64,000 nucleotides of DNA, taken from Chrysogorgia sp. JL179-B06. Lineage: Eukaryota > Cnidaria > Anthozoa > Scleralcyonacea > Chrysogorgiidae. Shown piece by piece: positions 1 through 12,300 of the stretch. The stretch spans positions 3,544,001-3,608,000 of the forward strand of contig JAYKKM010000504.1 in NCBI GenBank assembly GCA_035772405.1, in the 5' to 3' direction. The notes under the pieces are model-generated. The model saw nothing but the letters and a program-made list of their open reading frames with translations, did no database searches and was not told the origin of the DNA. Each line of letters opens with the position of its first letter. Within the stretch, counting starts at the first letter, position 1. The position numbers were made by a program, and so were the translations under genes.

Positions 1-590
1 TCTTCCATTTTCTGATTTCTCATTTTGAATTGTTTTCAATCAATATCTTGCCTTGGGTCCTGTTAATAGTGTATGATTTAACTTAGTGGTTGGCTTATTA
101 AAGGGCTATGTCAATGAAACATCGCTGAAAATGTGATTCTATGTCTTGAAAATATCAGAATCTAGATCGTTACCAGACAAGTGTTGCTTGCCTGTAAGCA
201 TTGCAAGGTTGTAAAAATGCCTCATTCCGTAACTAGAGAATGTGGTGAAGGTCTACGATCAGGGTGGAATAGCCAGAAACGAAAAGTTTTGTCCGTAACG
301 TTAAACGTAAATTGGGAAAGTATTTTTGACCGATCAAAGTCCTTTAAATACGCTACTTTATATCATTTTGTGGTAACCATGGTGAGAGGAATTAAACTGT
401 TATGATCTCATCGATACATTTTCTTTTCTAGACTACATGCTAAAATACCGCATGCTCGGAAATTTTGAGCTGTTACAGTAGATTTGTAATAGAATACCGT
501 CGTTTGCATCTAGGGAAAAACCCTTAACTTTGTATAAAAACATTATCATCGCTTTTCTTAGCGCTAATTAAGTTGATGACGTGTTTCTCC
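1..590. other. Unassigned left flank
   Basis: No coding exon or RNA gene was recognised. The sequence is AT-rich, with only short chance reading frames on both strands. It ends at the TTA that flanks the Harbinger-like element. Confidence 0.4.
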
Positions 591-593
591 TTA

Positions 594-1554
594 GGCCTGG
601 TTTAGACGTTGAAGTTCCGTCGCATTTAATGCGATGGTAATGCGACGGAAGTGGTAACTTTCAATTTAGATGTCGAAGTTGCGTCGCATTTAATGCGACA
701 CCTGAAATATGACACCAGAAATCAAGGTTGTTTTCATCTCAACGAGTAAAAACTATGGCGCGCTTCGAGTAATCGTTCTAAACCAACTTTGACAAACTAG
801 AAGAAATTGCTCTTTTCTTTTGTCAATGGGGTCTTCTGCTTCTTGGTTTTCATTCTCAGTCTGACTGATCTGATCACCTTCACCGATTATGGTCTGCCCT
901 GGCTGAACGCCGCAACTTTACAGTATATTTTTGCAACACTTTTGTTTGCTTTACAAACGGAATGCCACAACGAATACAACAATATTTTGTCTTATAAGCA
1001 CGTACATAACAAGTTGTGAGATAGAAAGGTCGGTGTACGGCCAAATACCCAATAACGATAACGGAATACGTATATATGATCTAACGTTTCGAGCGAAGGA
1101 CCGAGGCTCGACGAGGCTATGAAGGCCCTTCTCTGACCGTCTGACGAAGGATCTTTGCTGGAAACGTTAGACCATACGTGTTCCGTTATTTGGCAGTAGA
1201 TTGACCTTTCTATCTCTCGATTTGTATTTCTACACTGTCTCCGTACCACACTACTTTAATAATCCACATTGAAAATGAAGTTCGTGGATCCCACGAAGCA
1301 CGCCACGCAGCATAAAATGTGGTTTTATTGGGATAATGAGGGATAGAAAAATGAATTATACTAATTTATGCATTTTATGCGATGCATTAAATGCGACGGA
1401 ACTTCGATGTCTAAACCAACGTCGCATTTCCGTCGAATTATGCGACGAGGCGTCGAATAAAATCAGTTTAGACGTCGCATTTCCGTCGAATAAAATAGGT
1501 TGCATTAAATGCGACGCATTAAATGCGACGGAACTTCGACGTCTAAACCAGGCC
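594..1554. mobile_element. PIF/Harbinger-like non-autonomous element
   Basis: The element starts GGCCTGGTTTAGACGT and ends with the near-complement ACGTCTAAACCAGGCC. It is flanked by TTA on both sides (591-593 and 1555-1557), the 3-bp TWA duplication known for PIF/Harbinger elements. Subterminal copies of a TGCGACGGAA-type motif repeat in both orientations near each end. No transposase is visible, so it is a MITE-like derivative. A similar but decayed end occurs at about 20370-20443. Confidence 0.7.
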
Positions 1555-1557
1555 TTA

Positions 1558-3240
1558 GATGTAAACAACGTGTACCGTAGCTTCGTTTTGTACATTTCAT
1601 TTCCGGTGAATGAACACGGAATGCACATCGATTACACTTTGTTTTGTACATTTCATTTAACTGAATACATGACACCGAATATGAATTGAAACTCGATACA
1701 TTTTGAGAAAATAGTTAATGGGAAAAAGTATTCTGTAAATAATACGTTCTTTGAATGATATAATAGTATTAAATCAAACGCAATACACTTTCTCATCAGA
1801 AAAAATGAAAATCGTCCAGTAGACCAGTTGGGAAAGCCCCTTAGCTACTTCAATTGGGAAGAGTCCGTCAAACGGACGCTATATGGGCTAGCTAACACCC
1901 TGACGATTTCCATGTTTCAGCATCTTAGTCACTATTAAGTCACCCCCCTTGAAAAAATCCTGTATCCGCCCCTGTATACTACAGTAATTGGATTTTTACC
2001 ACTATGGGAAAATCCCAATTATAAAAAAATACCAGATGTCTCTTGTGCACCTTGTTCAGATGTCCTGCCCCTTGTTGACACCCTCCCTATGCTGGAGCCT
2101 GGAGATCTCTGGCGTGGACTCGTGAAAATGGTTAGCATGTCGGCATAAGATCGCCAAGTGATTTCTGCTTTATGTTGTTACTTGTTTAGGCATATCAATA
2201 TTGGTTTCAACCTTGTCCTCAGGGTCATGTGTGTTTTGAAATTAAGCTGCAAGAAGGCATGTTATTTCCTCAGTTTTCAAATGCCTCGGCATGAATATCA
2301 CTCTCCCCAGACCCCTATTTTTTATATTGCGTAATTTGGTGTGGCGTTCGGAAGTATTCCGCATATTTTCAGCATAGAGTTTACATGGAATGCACCCTGA
2401 CCAATGGTGTGATTTAGATAGGTAAGTTTTCAAGTTTTCTGGGGGAATGCCCCCAAAGTCTGAAAACCCACCCCTATATCCAAACTTCTCCACCACTCTG
2501 TGCATTACTGATTGTGAAAATTAAGGCAACCATAGCCCAGTTGATAACTCATGCCATTATATTTACTATCAGATATAAAGCTATAAAGGCTATTAAAGAG
2601 TATTTGAATGGCAGACTAGGCAATGTGTTATTTACGAAAAAATTGTACAAGTTAAGTAACTACACTAAACAAACAAGCTATTCCAGAGACAAATATTTGT
2701 AGAGAAATGCCCCAAAATTGGTCAAACTACGAAATGGATTGGTTTACCAGGCAGACATGGTTGCACAACTATTTGTGTGGCATGTGCGCCGTACAGTCAC
2801 AATAACCAACTCTCAGCAGAAAAACATCGATAAAAACAAAAATTAAAAGAGTTGGGAGTAAATACGAGAACCGTTCTTACCTGGATTATGTGAGAGAAAA
2901 CGTAAACGAAAGATCTGCTAAATAAGACCAAAGAATCCAAAAGCACGTGCAGGATAGCTGGATGACAAAAATTATCAGACACCCGATCAATGCTCATGCG
3001 CAATAGGGGAAAATAGGGGTACAATGGGGGCGTTTTGTGTGAATGCTATTTCCATCGATGACGTACTTGTCATTTTTCTTCTTTCTAGGGTTAATGATTA
3101 CTGTTTTCTGAAGGTTAGGGTAGTTTTATGGCTAGTTTTATGGTTAGGATTATTTTTTTGTTAGGATGAGGGTTAGTATTCGCCTATTCGGGTTATTGAT
3201 AAAGATAAAATTGTCACGTCCAAATATTACGTAATCAACC
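1558..3240. other. Intergenic sequence upstream of HSPE1
   Basis: No gene was recognised. I looked on the - strand for an HSP60 (HSPD1) exon, because the two genes are head-to-head in many animals, and saw none. Short AGGGTTA-like stretches occur near 3100-3180. Confidence 0.35.
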
Positions 3241-3244
3241 GAAT

Positions 3245-3257
3245 GACGCATGCGCAC
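3245..3257. promoter_or_regulatory. NRF1-like site in the HSPE1 promoter
   Basis: GACGCATGCGCAC is close to the palindromic NRF1 consensus (GCGCATGCGC core), a common element of promoters of nuclear genes for mitochondrial proteins. It lies about 65 bp before the HSPE1 start codon. A second ATGCGCA lies near 2995. Clustered TTC triplets at 3279-3294 might be a weak heat-shock element, but their spacing is not the ideal 5 bp. Confidence 0.45.
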
Positions 3258-3321
3258 TTTAGTCCAAAGTACGACCCTTCTAACTTCTTTCGTCCTACAC
3301 GTGCGTTTGAAATCGGCAGAT

Positions 3322-3324
3322 ATG
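3322..3324 (+). CDS. HSPE1: HSPE1 coding exon 1 (start codon only)
   Basis: ATG is followed directly by the donor GTAAGA. The next exon begins with an in-frame GCA codon after a TTATCAG acceptor. Confidence 0.85.
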
Positions 3325-6300
3325 GTAAGAAATTATATTCAAAATGTTTCTTCTACGCCAGTCGTTTATCATTGATTAGTTTTATTATCTAATTTATTTT
3401 GTACTGAATGGTATATTGCATAAGTTATGTTGATAAAACTGCTGGTCTATTATTTATACCAAAAACTGACCAGTCAGTGTCAGTCAAGAGGCTGTACTAT
3501 TAAAATTATTGTTAGATTCTACCATGCCGAAGCAAGAGTTAAGTGGAGCATGTTTAATGACAACTGCATAAAGTGTATACAGTGTTTTACATTTCAAAAT
3601 AATATTTTAAACTAAATATAAATAATATTTAATAATATTTCTGCAATATGAAATCATTGTTATATTTGGCAGTTTTACATGTGGCATAATACAATCTTGC
3701 TCAACATTTATGTGTAATATGTATCAGTGAAATGCGTAGCAGCTGCAGCGACCGTACCAGTATTTTCCTTTTTATATTTGGCTGAAGATTATAATACCCA
3801 AGGAGAAGCCCCTAAAACCTGCCCTACCATGTCATGCCAACCATTTTCAGTGCTTTCTCGATATATGAAAAACCGAAATACAAACCGATCCTTACCCTAA
3901 TCTTAATCCTAACCCAAATCCTAACCCTAAAACTGACTTGGGTTGATGCTATAATAATTTTACAGTTGCTATATATCGAGAAAGGGCCCATTTTCAGAAG
4001 TCCATGGAATGCTGACTGTCCTTGTTGCAATAGCAAACTACAAGCAAGTGTCTTATCCCACCATATTGAATTTTAATTATGATTCCCAGTTTACCAAAAA
4101 TTGGGATACAGGGACATAGAGATACAGTGGTGTAGCCAGACTGGGGTCTGCAGGGCCCACACATCAGCTATGAACATGGGCGTTCTATGAATACATGAAT
4201 ACATGTTCTATATACCTTTCCTACCTGCTGCTCTGCTGGGTGTAGAAACTAAAAACAACTACCATCTGAATCAACACCAATCATTGATGGCCATGTTTCG
4301 TAACAACAACCTGCAATTTTTTAAATGAAATAATATTTCTTCAATTTATATATGTTAACGCCGTTTAGAATTTCATCTCGCTGGTTATATTATAATACTA
4401 TAATATGCAATGAGTACAGTTGATAGTTCTGAGTTATTAATGTATTTGATTCATATTTTAGAAATGGCAGCTTGCCTATTGTTGCAAAAAATCTTCTCAG
4501 AAATTGCCAGAAAGCTTACAAAATTACACAATATAAATACTCACCACAACACAAACCCATGTGTGATAAAATATGCTATGCATTGCATGCATCTATTTAA
4601 CCGGCAATTAATTTTTGTACTAGTTATAATTATAATATTTATTACCTAATTGTTTTCATAAAAAATATAAGTATTAAATTAAAATTATTATAATATCATT
4701 TTTCTTATCAGGCAAACAGCATTAAAAAACTACGTCCTTTATTTGATAGAGTTATAGTGGAAAAACTCCTTCCAGAAACAGTAAGTCATTGGTTTAATAT
4801 TGATTTAGCGTTAATTCAACTGGGCAGGGGTGACTCTTCATGGTGCTGTTGAATATTGTCAAACTCAAAATGGAATTTTCAAGATTGCAATATTATGTTA
4901 TACTGTTTGTATATATACATTAATGTAGTGAATGTGGGAGCTTGGAGCCTAATGGCGTTAGTCACATAGACGGATTTTCATATTTTTTACTGGGGTGGTG
5001 CCATAAATTTTAGGGGGGTGAGCATGCAGGTGAGGTAACACAAAGCGTCACCAAACCAAGGTGAGGTCTAGACAGTTAGACTCTAGGGGTAGAGCCGTGA
5101 GAAGGAGGCTAGAGAGTAGAAAACAAAGTACCCCAGGAAAAATTTGAAAAAATCAAGATTTCTAGCCTCGCAAAAAACTAAGTTTTTTTGAAGTTGTCAA
5201 ATCAATGAATTTGGCATTTCCGTTGAGAGAGTTAAAATTAAATGAACCTGTAAAGTGTAAAGTGTAAACCCAACACAAAATACGGGTTTAGTGGTTTACT
5301 TTTATAAAATCATTGTGTTGTACTGTTGTTTGAATCCGAGTACAATTTATGGCGCACTACTCGAATACTAATTCTAAAGACCTTCAAAAGGTTTCTAAGA
5401 TCAATAATCAAGTTTTCGTCCATTTTTTACTTTATATCTTAAATGCAGTCTCAATTCTCAAAGCGTCTCTTGGTTATCAGCTATATTGTGAGGCGAGTAC
5501 AACATCATTCGATCCCGCATAAAAAGCTAGTAAAAATCTCTATTCAGAGGAGAAATTTCATGAGGCTGCGAAAAATCGAAAATATCTATTGGCAATTGAA
5601 ATTCATAAATTTTACATGTGTTAAACGTCTATGATAATTAATATCCTTGTTTGTTGAAATTATGCAGAAAATATATTTACAGTACCTTCACCACAGAAGT
5701 TAATTGACTTGTCTAGGAACCCCCTCCCTCACAGAATTTCCGTTTTGGGATTCAAACATCGATCCCCCTCCACATGCACTGGAACTTCCAACTTAAATGG
5801 CAAAGCATTCAAATGGTCTCCCAAAATGTTTAAACGGCAAGAGGGAAAAACAAACAGTTTACTCCAAGTGTTCAAACGGTTTATTTATTAATTAATTAAT
5901 TTATTTCTATTAGCTTTGCCACAATTTACAATATATAACTACATAGAACAATGGCACAAAATTAAGCTGATTACAGCAGGCCAAAAACCAACTACTGTAC
6001 AACAAAAATATATTAAAAAATAACAAATTGGAAAAAAACAAGAATATAATAACAAAACATTAAAAGCAGTGAGTAATATTTCCAACAAGGCTGTGTGGAG
6101 TGCCACAGTTTAAACAAATTGTCTTCCATGATAAAAGGGAATTGATAAAGACCTGGCTGAACTAAACATCAGGGAGGAGCTTCAGGCAGATGATCAATAT
6201 ATCTGGAGAATCCAATACATAACTGGGTGTACTCATTAACCATGTCTTAATGCCATAAATGGGAAAATATAGACATACAGTATTAAACGAAGATGATGAT

Positions 6301-9300
6301 GTCTTCCATGAGTGAGGATCATCATGATCATTAGCTACTGTACTGTATGTAGTGAGGGCCCTGAAATAGTAGTTAAGCAGGACAGTTCTAAAGGTAGACA
6401 GTTCTAATTGTCAATGATCATTAACTACAGTAACATGTTCAAAATTCTAGTAGCTCTATTAAAAAATCATTTTTGAAAGGTAGTTCTATTGAATTTGCAG
6501 ACTACAAATTGAACAGAGCTGGGATTAACATACTGTTAGATCTGGTGCGCCTTGCACAAGTACGCACCACTGGGTATATAATACATCAGGGTTCAGATTA
6601 ATCAAACCTAATTTTATTGCTTTAAAAAAGAAATTAAATCACATCTAAGTATTCATGCCCTAGATATAGAGGGAGATCCAGTTTTATTAGTCTATCGTTA
6701 TAATGACTCTTAACAGGAAAAAGGTAGGCTGAGCCTTGTGAAAAAGGTCTATAGGTTGTCCTACAGAGTACTATATAAAGGCCAACCTATAGGATATCCT
6801 AGAGAATACCACTTTGTTTCCTGAGACAGATAAAGGATTAGCTTTCTTTATCGTTCAAATTGTTTTGATATTTATCCACGTTAATTCTCATTCGATTATC
6901 CACATTCCCATTTTAAAATAACTCTTCACATTAATCCCATACAATTATTGGAAATTATCCTCTTAAGACAAAGTTTTTGATAAGATAAGTTCAGATCAAC
7001 TGTTTGATTTGCTTTATAGTATTAAAGATCAGACTTACCTTCAAAGCCAGTATTTTGTAAGACCGACGATTAATTGATGATCAGACATTTCTCATGAAAT
7101 GGTAACACAAAGCAATCAGTTACCAAACAAAGAATGCAAGACACCACGACATAATTCAAATATGGCGCAACTGCTTATTAACATTAACTCGCTAGGACCT
7201 ATGGGAAATGTCCATATACGGAATCATTTCCCTTTTATTATTTAAGCCCGCCGTATCCTTGCGATTTTTGTCGCTTGCGACATTATATGGCAACATTGCC
7301 TACTGTGTGTGTCCTTGCGACACAAGCAACGGTCTCACAGTATCAAACATGTTTGATATTGCGCAACCGGCAAAAATCGTTTCTTGCGACAAATATCGCT
7401 CGATCAAAATCGTTTTTTGCGACAAAAATCGCCTAGTGTGCGCCAGGCTTAAGACTAAACCAGGACTAGTTGCGAAAAATGCTACATCAAGGCCTTCCGG
7501 CTGGAATTGAACCCGCGACCCTATATCCAATCCTATATATCCAATCCTACTGTATATCCTGCCTGTATATACTGCCTATATATCTACAGGTATATAGGCA
7601 CCTATAGACGTCCAATCCTAATAGGTGTTGTGCCTATAGATGCCTATAGACCTCTTTCGTAAGGGATGTACTTCGAGGCTCGTCTCTGCACGCGTTCCGT
7701 CTGTCGTATCAGATCTTTCGATTGAATGTACCGTACTTGTGTTGCGTAGCCCAGGCAAGGTCGCACCAGCGCAAGGTAGAATGCACATCTCATTGGTTTA
7801 CTATTGATAAGTGCTTAGTTGTATTAAACCTGACGATCAACCCTAGCATCCTATTTGACTTAGCACATTGCTCAGTGATCAGTTTTGACCACGACAGGTT
7901 GTCCAGAATCCAGACTCCAAGATCTCTTTTCTGATATGGTATTTACCAATGGAGTACCATTTAGTATTTATTTAGTATTTACCATCGTTCACACGATGCC
8001 GGTACGAAATGAAACCGTAACGATTTCGTTACGGTTAAGCCTTGCGTTCACACGATACCGGCATGAAATGACATGAAACCGCAATGCTAACTGGAGCGAT
8101 GTGAAACCGTAACGAAATTATTCCTTACCGGCATCGTGTGAACACCTAACCGTAATGATTTCATCACGGTTTTACGAAACTTTTTTCTCTGCTAAAAGAT
8201 GGAAAAAATGCCACCAATCGCAGAGTATATATTTTTAAATCAAATCAAACTTGGCGTGTGAGTGGATAGCATGCGCCTGGCGCTTGTCGAGATTTGATTT
8301 GTAATCTTGCGTTACCGTGTGCCGTGTTTTTCGATTCACAGTTTTTCATTCAGTATCGAATATAATAGTGACTCATTGAATAGTGACTGCGATCAAAACG
8401 GTCAGCAATAATCAAAAGCTCGAATTCATACCGGCATCGTGTCAACGCAACACCGTAACGGCATGAAATGATACCGGTGTCCCAGGAAATTCGTCCCGCC
8501 TTAATATCGCCCCTCTGGGGAATTCCTAGGAAATCCGCCCTCCTGGGGAACAAATTTCCTAGGAATATCGCCCCCCTTTAGGAATATCGCCCTCCTTTAG
8601 GAATTTCGCCCTCCTCTTTAGTCGCAAGATATAAATTGGAATCCACTCGCCGTCAATATGTGGTAACAACACGTGTCTTCTGTCATTCGAAATAAATCCT
8701 ACCCGAACTCTAAAAAAGCGCAAGAAGCCTCTGGAGGAGAGTGCGTCAGCAGCCAAAACAGCAATGTCGAAGCGAGCCAATAGTCACTGTTGTGACTCAG
8801 CGATTGGAAAATATCTTTCTCCTAATGTGCATGGGTTTTGTTTTTAGTATGTTGTTAAATATAGTGACACTTAATGGCGGTGACGTTATTCAATATTTTT
8901 CATAAATACCCGCTCTGTTTTGTTGATAAATTGTCCGCCGAAATGCATTGTCATTCTTTTTCAGTTTAAATGTTTTTCTCCACTTTTTTCTTAACTCTGA
9001 CTCTGCTAAGTTTTGAACACTTCTTTTAAGAACTATCCAACATTGCTATTCACTTTCATGTATGCATTTTCCAAAGCAATATTTAATTTTGTCACCAGGA
9101 CAAAATCGTTTCTGGTAATAATATAAACAGAGGGGAGGGTAGCTACGTCATGAATAGGAAGCACAGCCCAGAGAATTAAAAAGCGATTAGGAAGGTCCGA
9201 TCCAGTCCTATTTTAGAGATCTGTGGAAGAGACCAATATTCCGCAACCGACCCTATTCAAATTCTAGACACTTTTGTTCATATTGTTGTTTTGCATGTGT

Positions 9301-12300
9301 GTCACAACGAATATATTTAAGTATTTTTTTTGTAAAATATTAAATTTAATACACCGGTACCGTGTGAACAGTTTGATACCGTGATGATTTGATGCCGGTG
9401 TCACAGGAAATTCGCCCCCCCCCAGGAAATTCGGCCCCCTCCCCTTGGGGGGGGGGAATTTCCTAGGAACTTGCATTTCCTAGGAATATTTCCTAGGGGC
9501 GAATTTCCTAGGATATTCGCTCCCATCTAGGAAATTTGCCCCCCTCTCAATTTCGTTTTAAAATCAAAACTTCTCAAGAACATTGTTTATTAAATTTAAT
9601 ATTTTACAAAAAAGATACTTAAATATATTCGTTGTGATCTCTTTTTAACAATGAACGATGACTCACGCGTGCAAAAGAAAAATATGAACAAAAGGGTCTA
9701 GAATTTGAACATTGGTCTCTTCCACAGATCTCTAAAATAGGACTAGATCGGACCTTCCTATTGTGTGATGTTTTAACTTTAACTTATAATCGCTTTTTAA
9801 TTCACTGGGCAGTCCCTCCTAACTGTTTATATTATTACCAGAAAAGAGTTCTTAAAATAACGATTTTGTCGTGGTGACAAAATTAACTATTGCTTTGGAA
9901 AATGCATTCATGGAGGTGAATAGCAATGTTGGATAGTTCTTAAAAGAAGTGTTCAAAACATAGCAGAGTCAGAGTTAAGAAAAAAAGTGGAGGAAAACAT
10001 TTAAACTAAAAAAATAATGATAATGCATTTCAGCGGATAATTTATCAACAAAACAGAGCGGGTATTTATACGATAAATGTTGAATACGTCACCCCCCATT
10101 AATGAAGTGACGCTATATTTAACAACATACTAAAAACAAAACCCATGCACATTAGGAGAAAGATATTTTACAATCGTTGAGTCACAACAGTAACTATTGG
10201 CTCGCTTCGACATTGCCGTTTTGGCTGCAGACGAGTGGAAATAGTTTTATTTCGAATGACATAAGACACGTGTTGTTACCACATATTGACGGCGAGTGGA
10301 TTCCAATTTATATCTTGCGAATAAAGCGGAGGGCGAAATTCCTAAAGGGGGGCGATATTCCTAGGAAATTTTAACACCCTGGGACACCGGTATGATTTCG
10401 TACCGGCATCGTGTGAACGGGGTCTTAGTGAATAATCGGAGACAGCTGCATTTGATTTACGTGATATGCGTTGCAACTTGCATTTGGTTATGTTACGGTT
10501 TGCTACTTTAGTGCTCAAAAATGGTGAACAACAGAAAAAACTATCATCATCATCATCCCATTTTCCCCCTCGGGTTGTCTCGACACCGCTCTCCCACTGA
10601 TCTCTAAATAAAGACTGGATTGAGCTTTCTATTGTATCTGATGAGCTGATTTTTAAGCCTGCATAATGTAAATTAACGAGAGATCATTAGAAACTCCGAG
10701 TTTGCAAGCAAATCAAACTGTGACGCTAGCAAAATAGGTTTAGTGTCTGGTCAATATAGTTTCTTTGTTAACATTAAATGCATAAAATTTTCAACCTAAT
10801 TTGACGTCTCATATCAGGCTTCTCTCGCTGGATAATTAGAGCCCAGTAAATCTGTAGGTAGGCGATGAATCGTTTTACCCAGTAATTTGAAAAATGTTTT
10901 CTGGTCCTCTTTATAGTAATATTTTATTTTGTCGATGGTAAGAGCACATAAACCATCAAAAAACCTCATAGGATTCTCAGTTGGTCCCTTAGTAATGGTG
11001 GACTTCCGGCTTCATTTTCTGAACAATAGTTGCTCGATCCAGTCTTTATTTAGAGATCAGTGCGCTCTCCACTGTCTTTTATTAGCAATAAGTATACTCT
11101 GATCCACAACTTTACCATCATCTCGAACACAATCCATTGATCGCTTTCTCGGTCGCCCTCTTTTCCTTGTTCCCGTCTCCCTGCGCTCCGCTGACCATCT
11201 AACAAACTCGTCCTCTTTTTTCTCTTCACGTGTCCGTACCACCTCAGTCTGCTTTCTTTTCTCTCAGTTCCGCCACCTTCACTTCCTGCCTTATGTCTTC
11301 ATTTCTCATTCGCTCCCGTCTTGTCACTCCTCTAATCGCTCGCAAACATCTCATCTCCGCTACTTCCAGCTTCTTCACATGTTCTTTCTTCACCGCCTAA
11401 GTCTCTGCACCATATAAACACCCTCCTCCCAACTTAGGATTTCCAGTGCTTTCCGTGGTGGGGGTAAGGATATTATTAAAACTATAATATTGTTACAAAA
11501 ATACTGCAATTTGTTCTTTTGAAAAATAGATAACAAAAGGTGGTGTTCTTTTGCCGGTAAAGGGGATGGGTAAGGTACTTGAAGGAACAGTTATAGCTGC
11601 TGGTCCAGGTGGAAGAGATCAGGTAAGATGGCCTGTAGTTTTATATTCAGGCTTGTAGAAAATGGATTGACCACATATATGTATTTGAAAAACTGTTAAT
11701 TAGGGGCAGTATGAAACGAAATTATGTGTGATTTTAGCTGACAACAAATAAAATAAATTGAATGAAAAATGTGTCTGCCGTAAAATCCCAACTGCAGTCA
11801 CACGCTGTGTCGTTATCTACTCCCACACAAACACACCAAAGCTATTGAATTTATATTCGCTCACAGTGTAAAATTGTTTTCCTCCCCATAGTTTCGTTTG
11901 TAAATATGTTTTTAAACTCTAAATTGAATTCTTATATGAGTAATGACATAAGTGAACTTCATGTGTGGTGGAGATGATGATGTCAGAAGTGACGTGTCTC
12001 AGCTGTTTTTTAGTGACGTGTCTCAGTGACGTGTCTCAGCCATAATTTTTTTGGAGAAGCAGTTCAAAAAATAAATTTAAAGACTTTGGTCTTTCGTTAT
12101 GAGTAAAATGCTAATGGCTGTTGCTAAGTCAGTTAAATTAACAATTTAACTAAATCGAAAATGAATGCATTTTATTCATGCCCCTTTTGATTAGTTGTGC
12201 TGTTATTATTTCACAGCATGGCAATGTTATTCCCATAAGTGTTCAAGAGGGTGACAAAGTTCTTCTTCCTGAGTATGGTGGAACAAAAATTAACCTGGAT

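Larger units (their letters stand above)
4781..11529 (+). other. HSPE1 intron 2
   Basis: A 6.7-kb GT-AG intron. It holds a SINE tail near 7490-7530, the 2.4-kb foldback at about 7985-10430, an inverted pair at 10598/11062 and a LINE fragment on -. The rest, including 4800-7200, is AT-rich with no recognisable gene. CCTATAGG-rich repetitive stretches occur near 6740-6800 and 7540-7660. Confidence 0.6.

Noticed and set aside
2797..3024. First exon of HSPD1 divergent to HSPE1
   Set aside because: The - strand frame has no HSP60 features. Expected synteny alone is not evidence.
3890..3935. Interstitial telomere repeat (CCTAACCC-like)
   Set aside because: Units are irregular and few, interrupted by AATCCTAA and AAAACTG.
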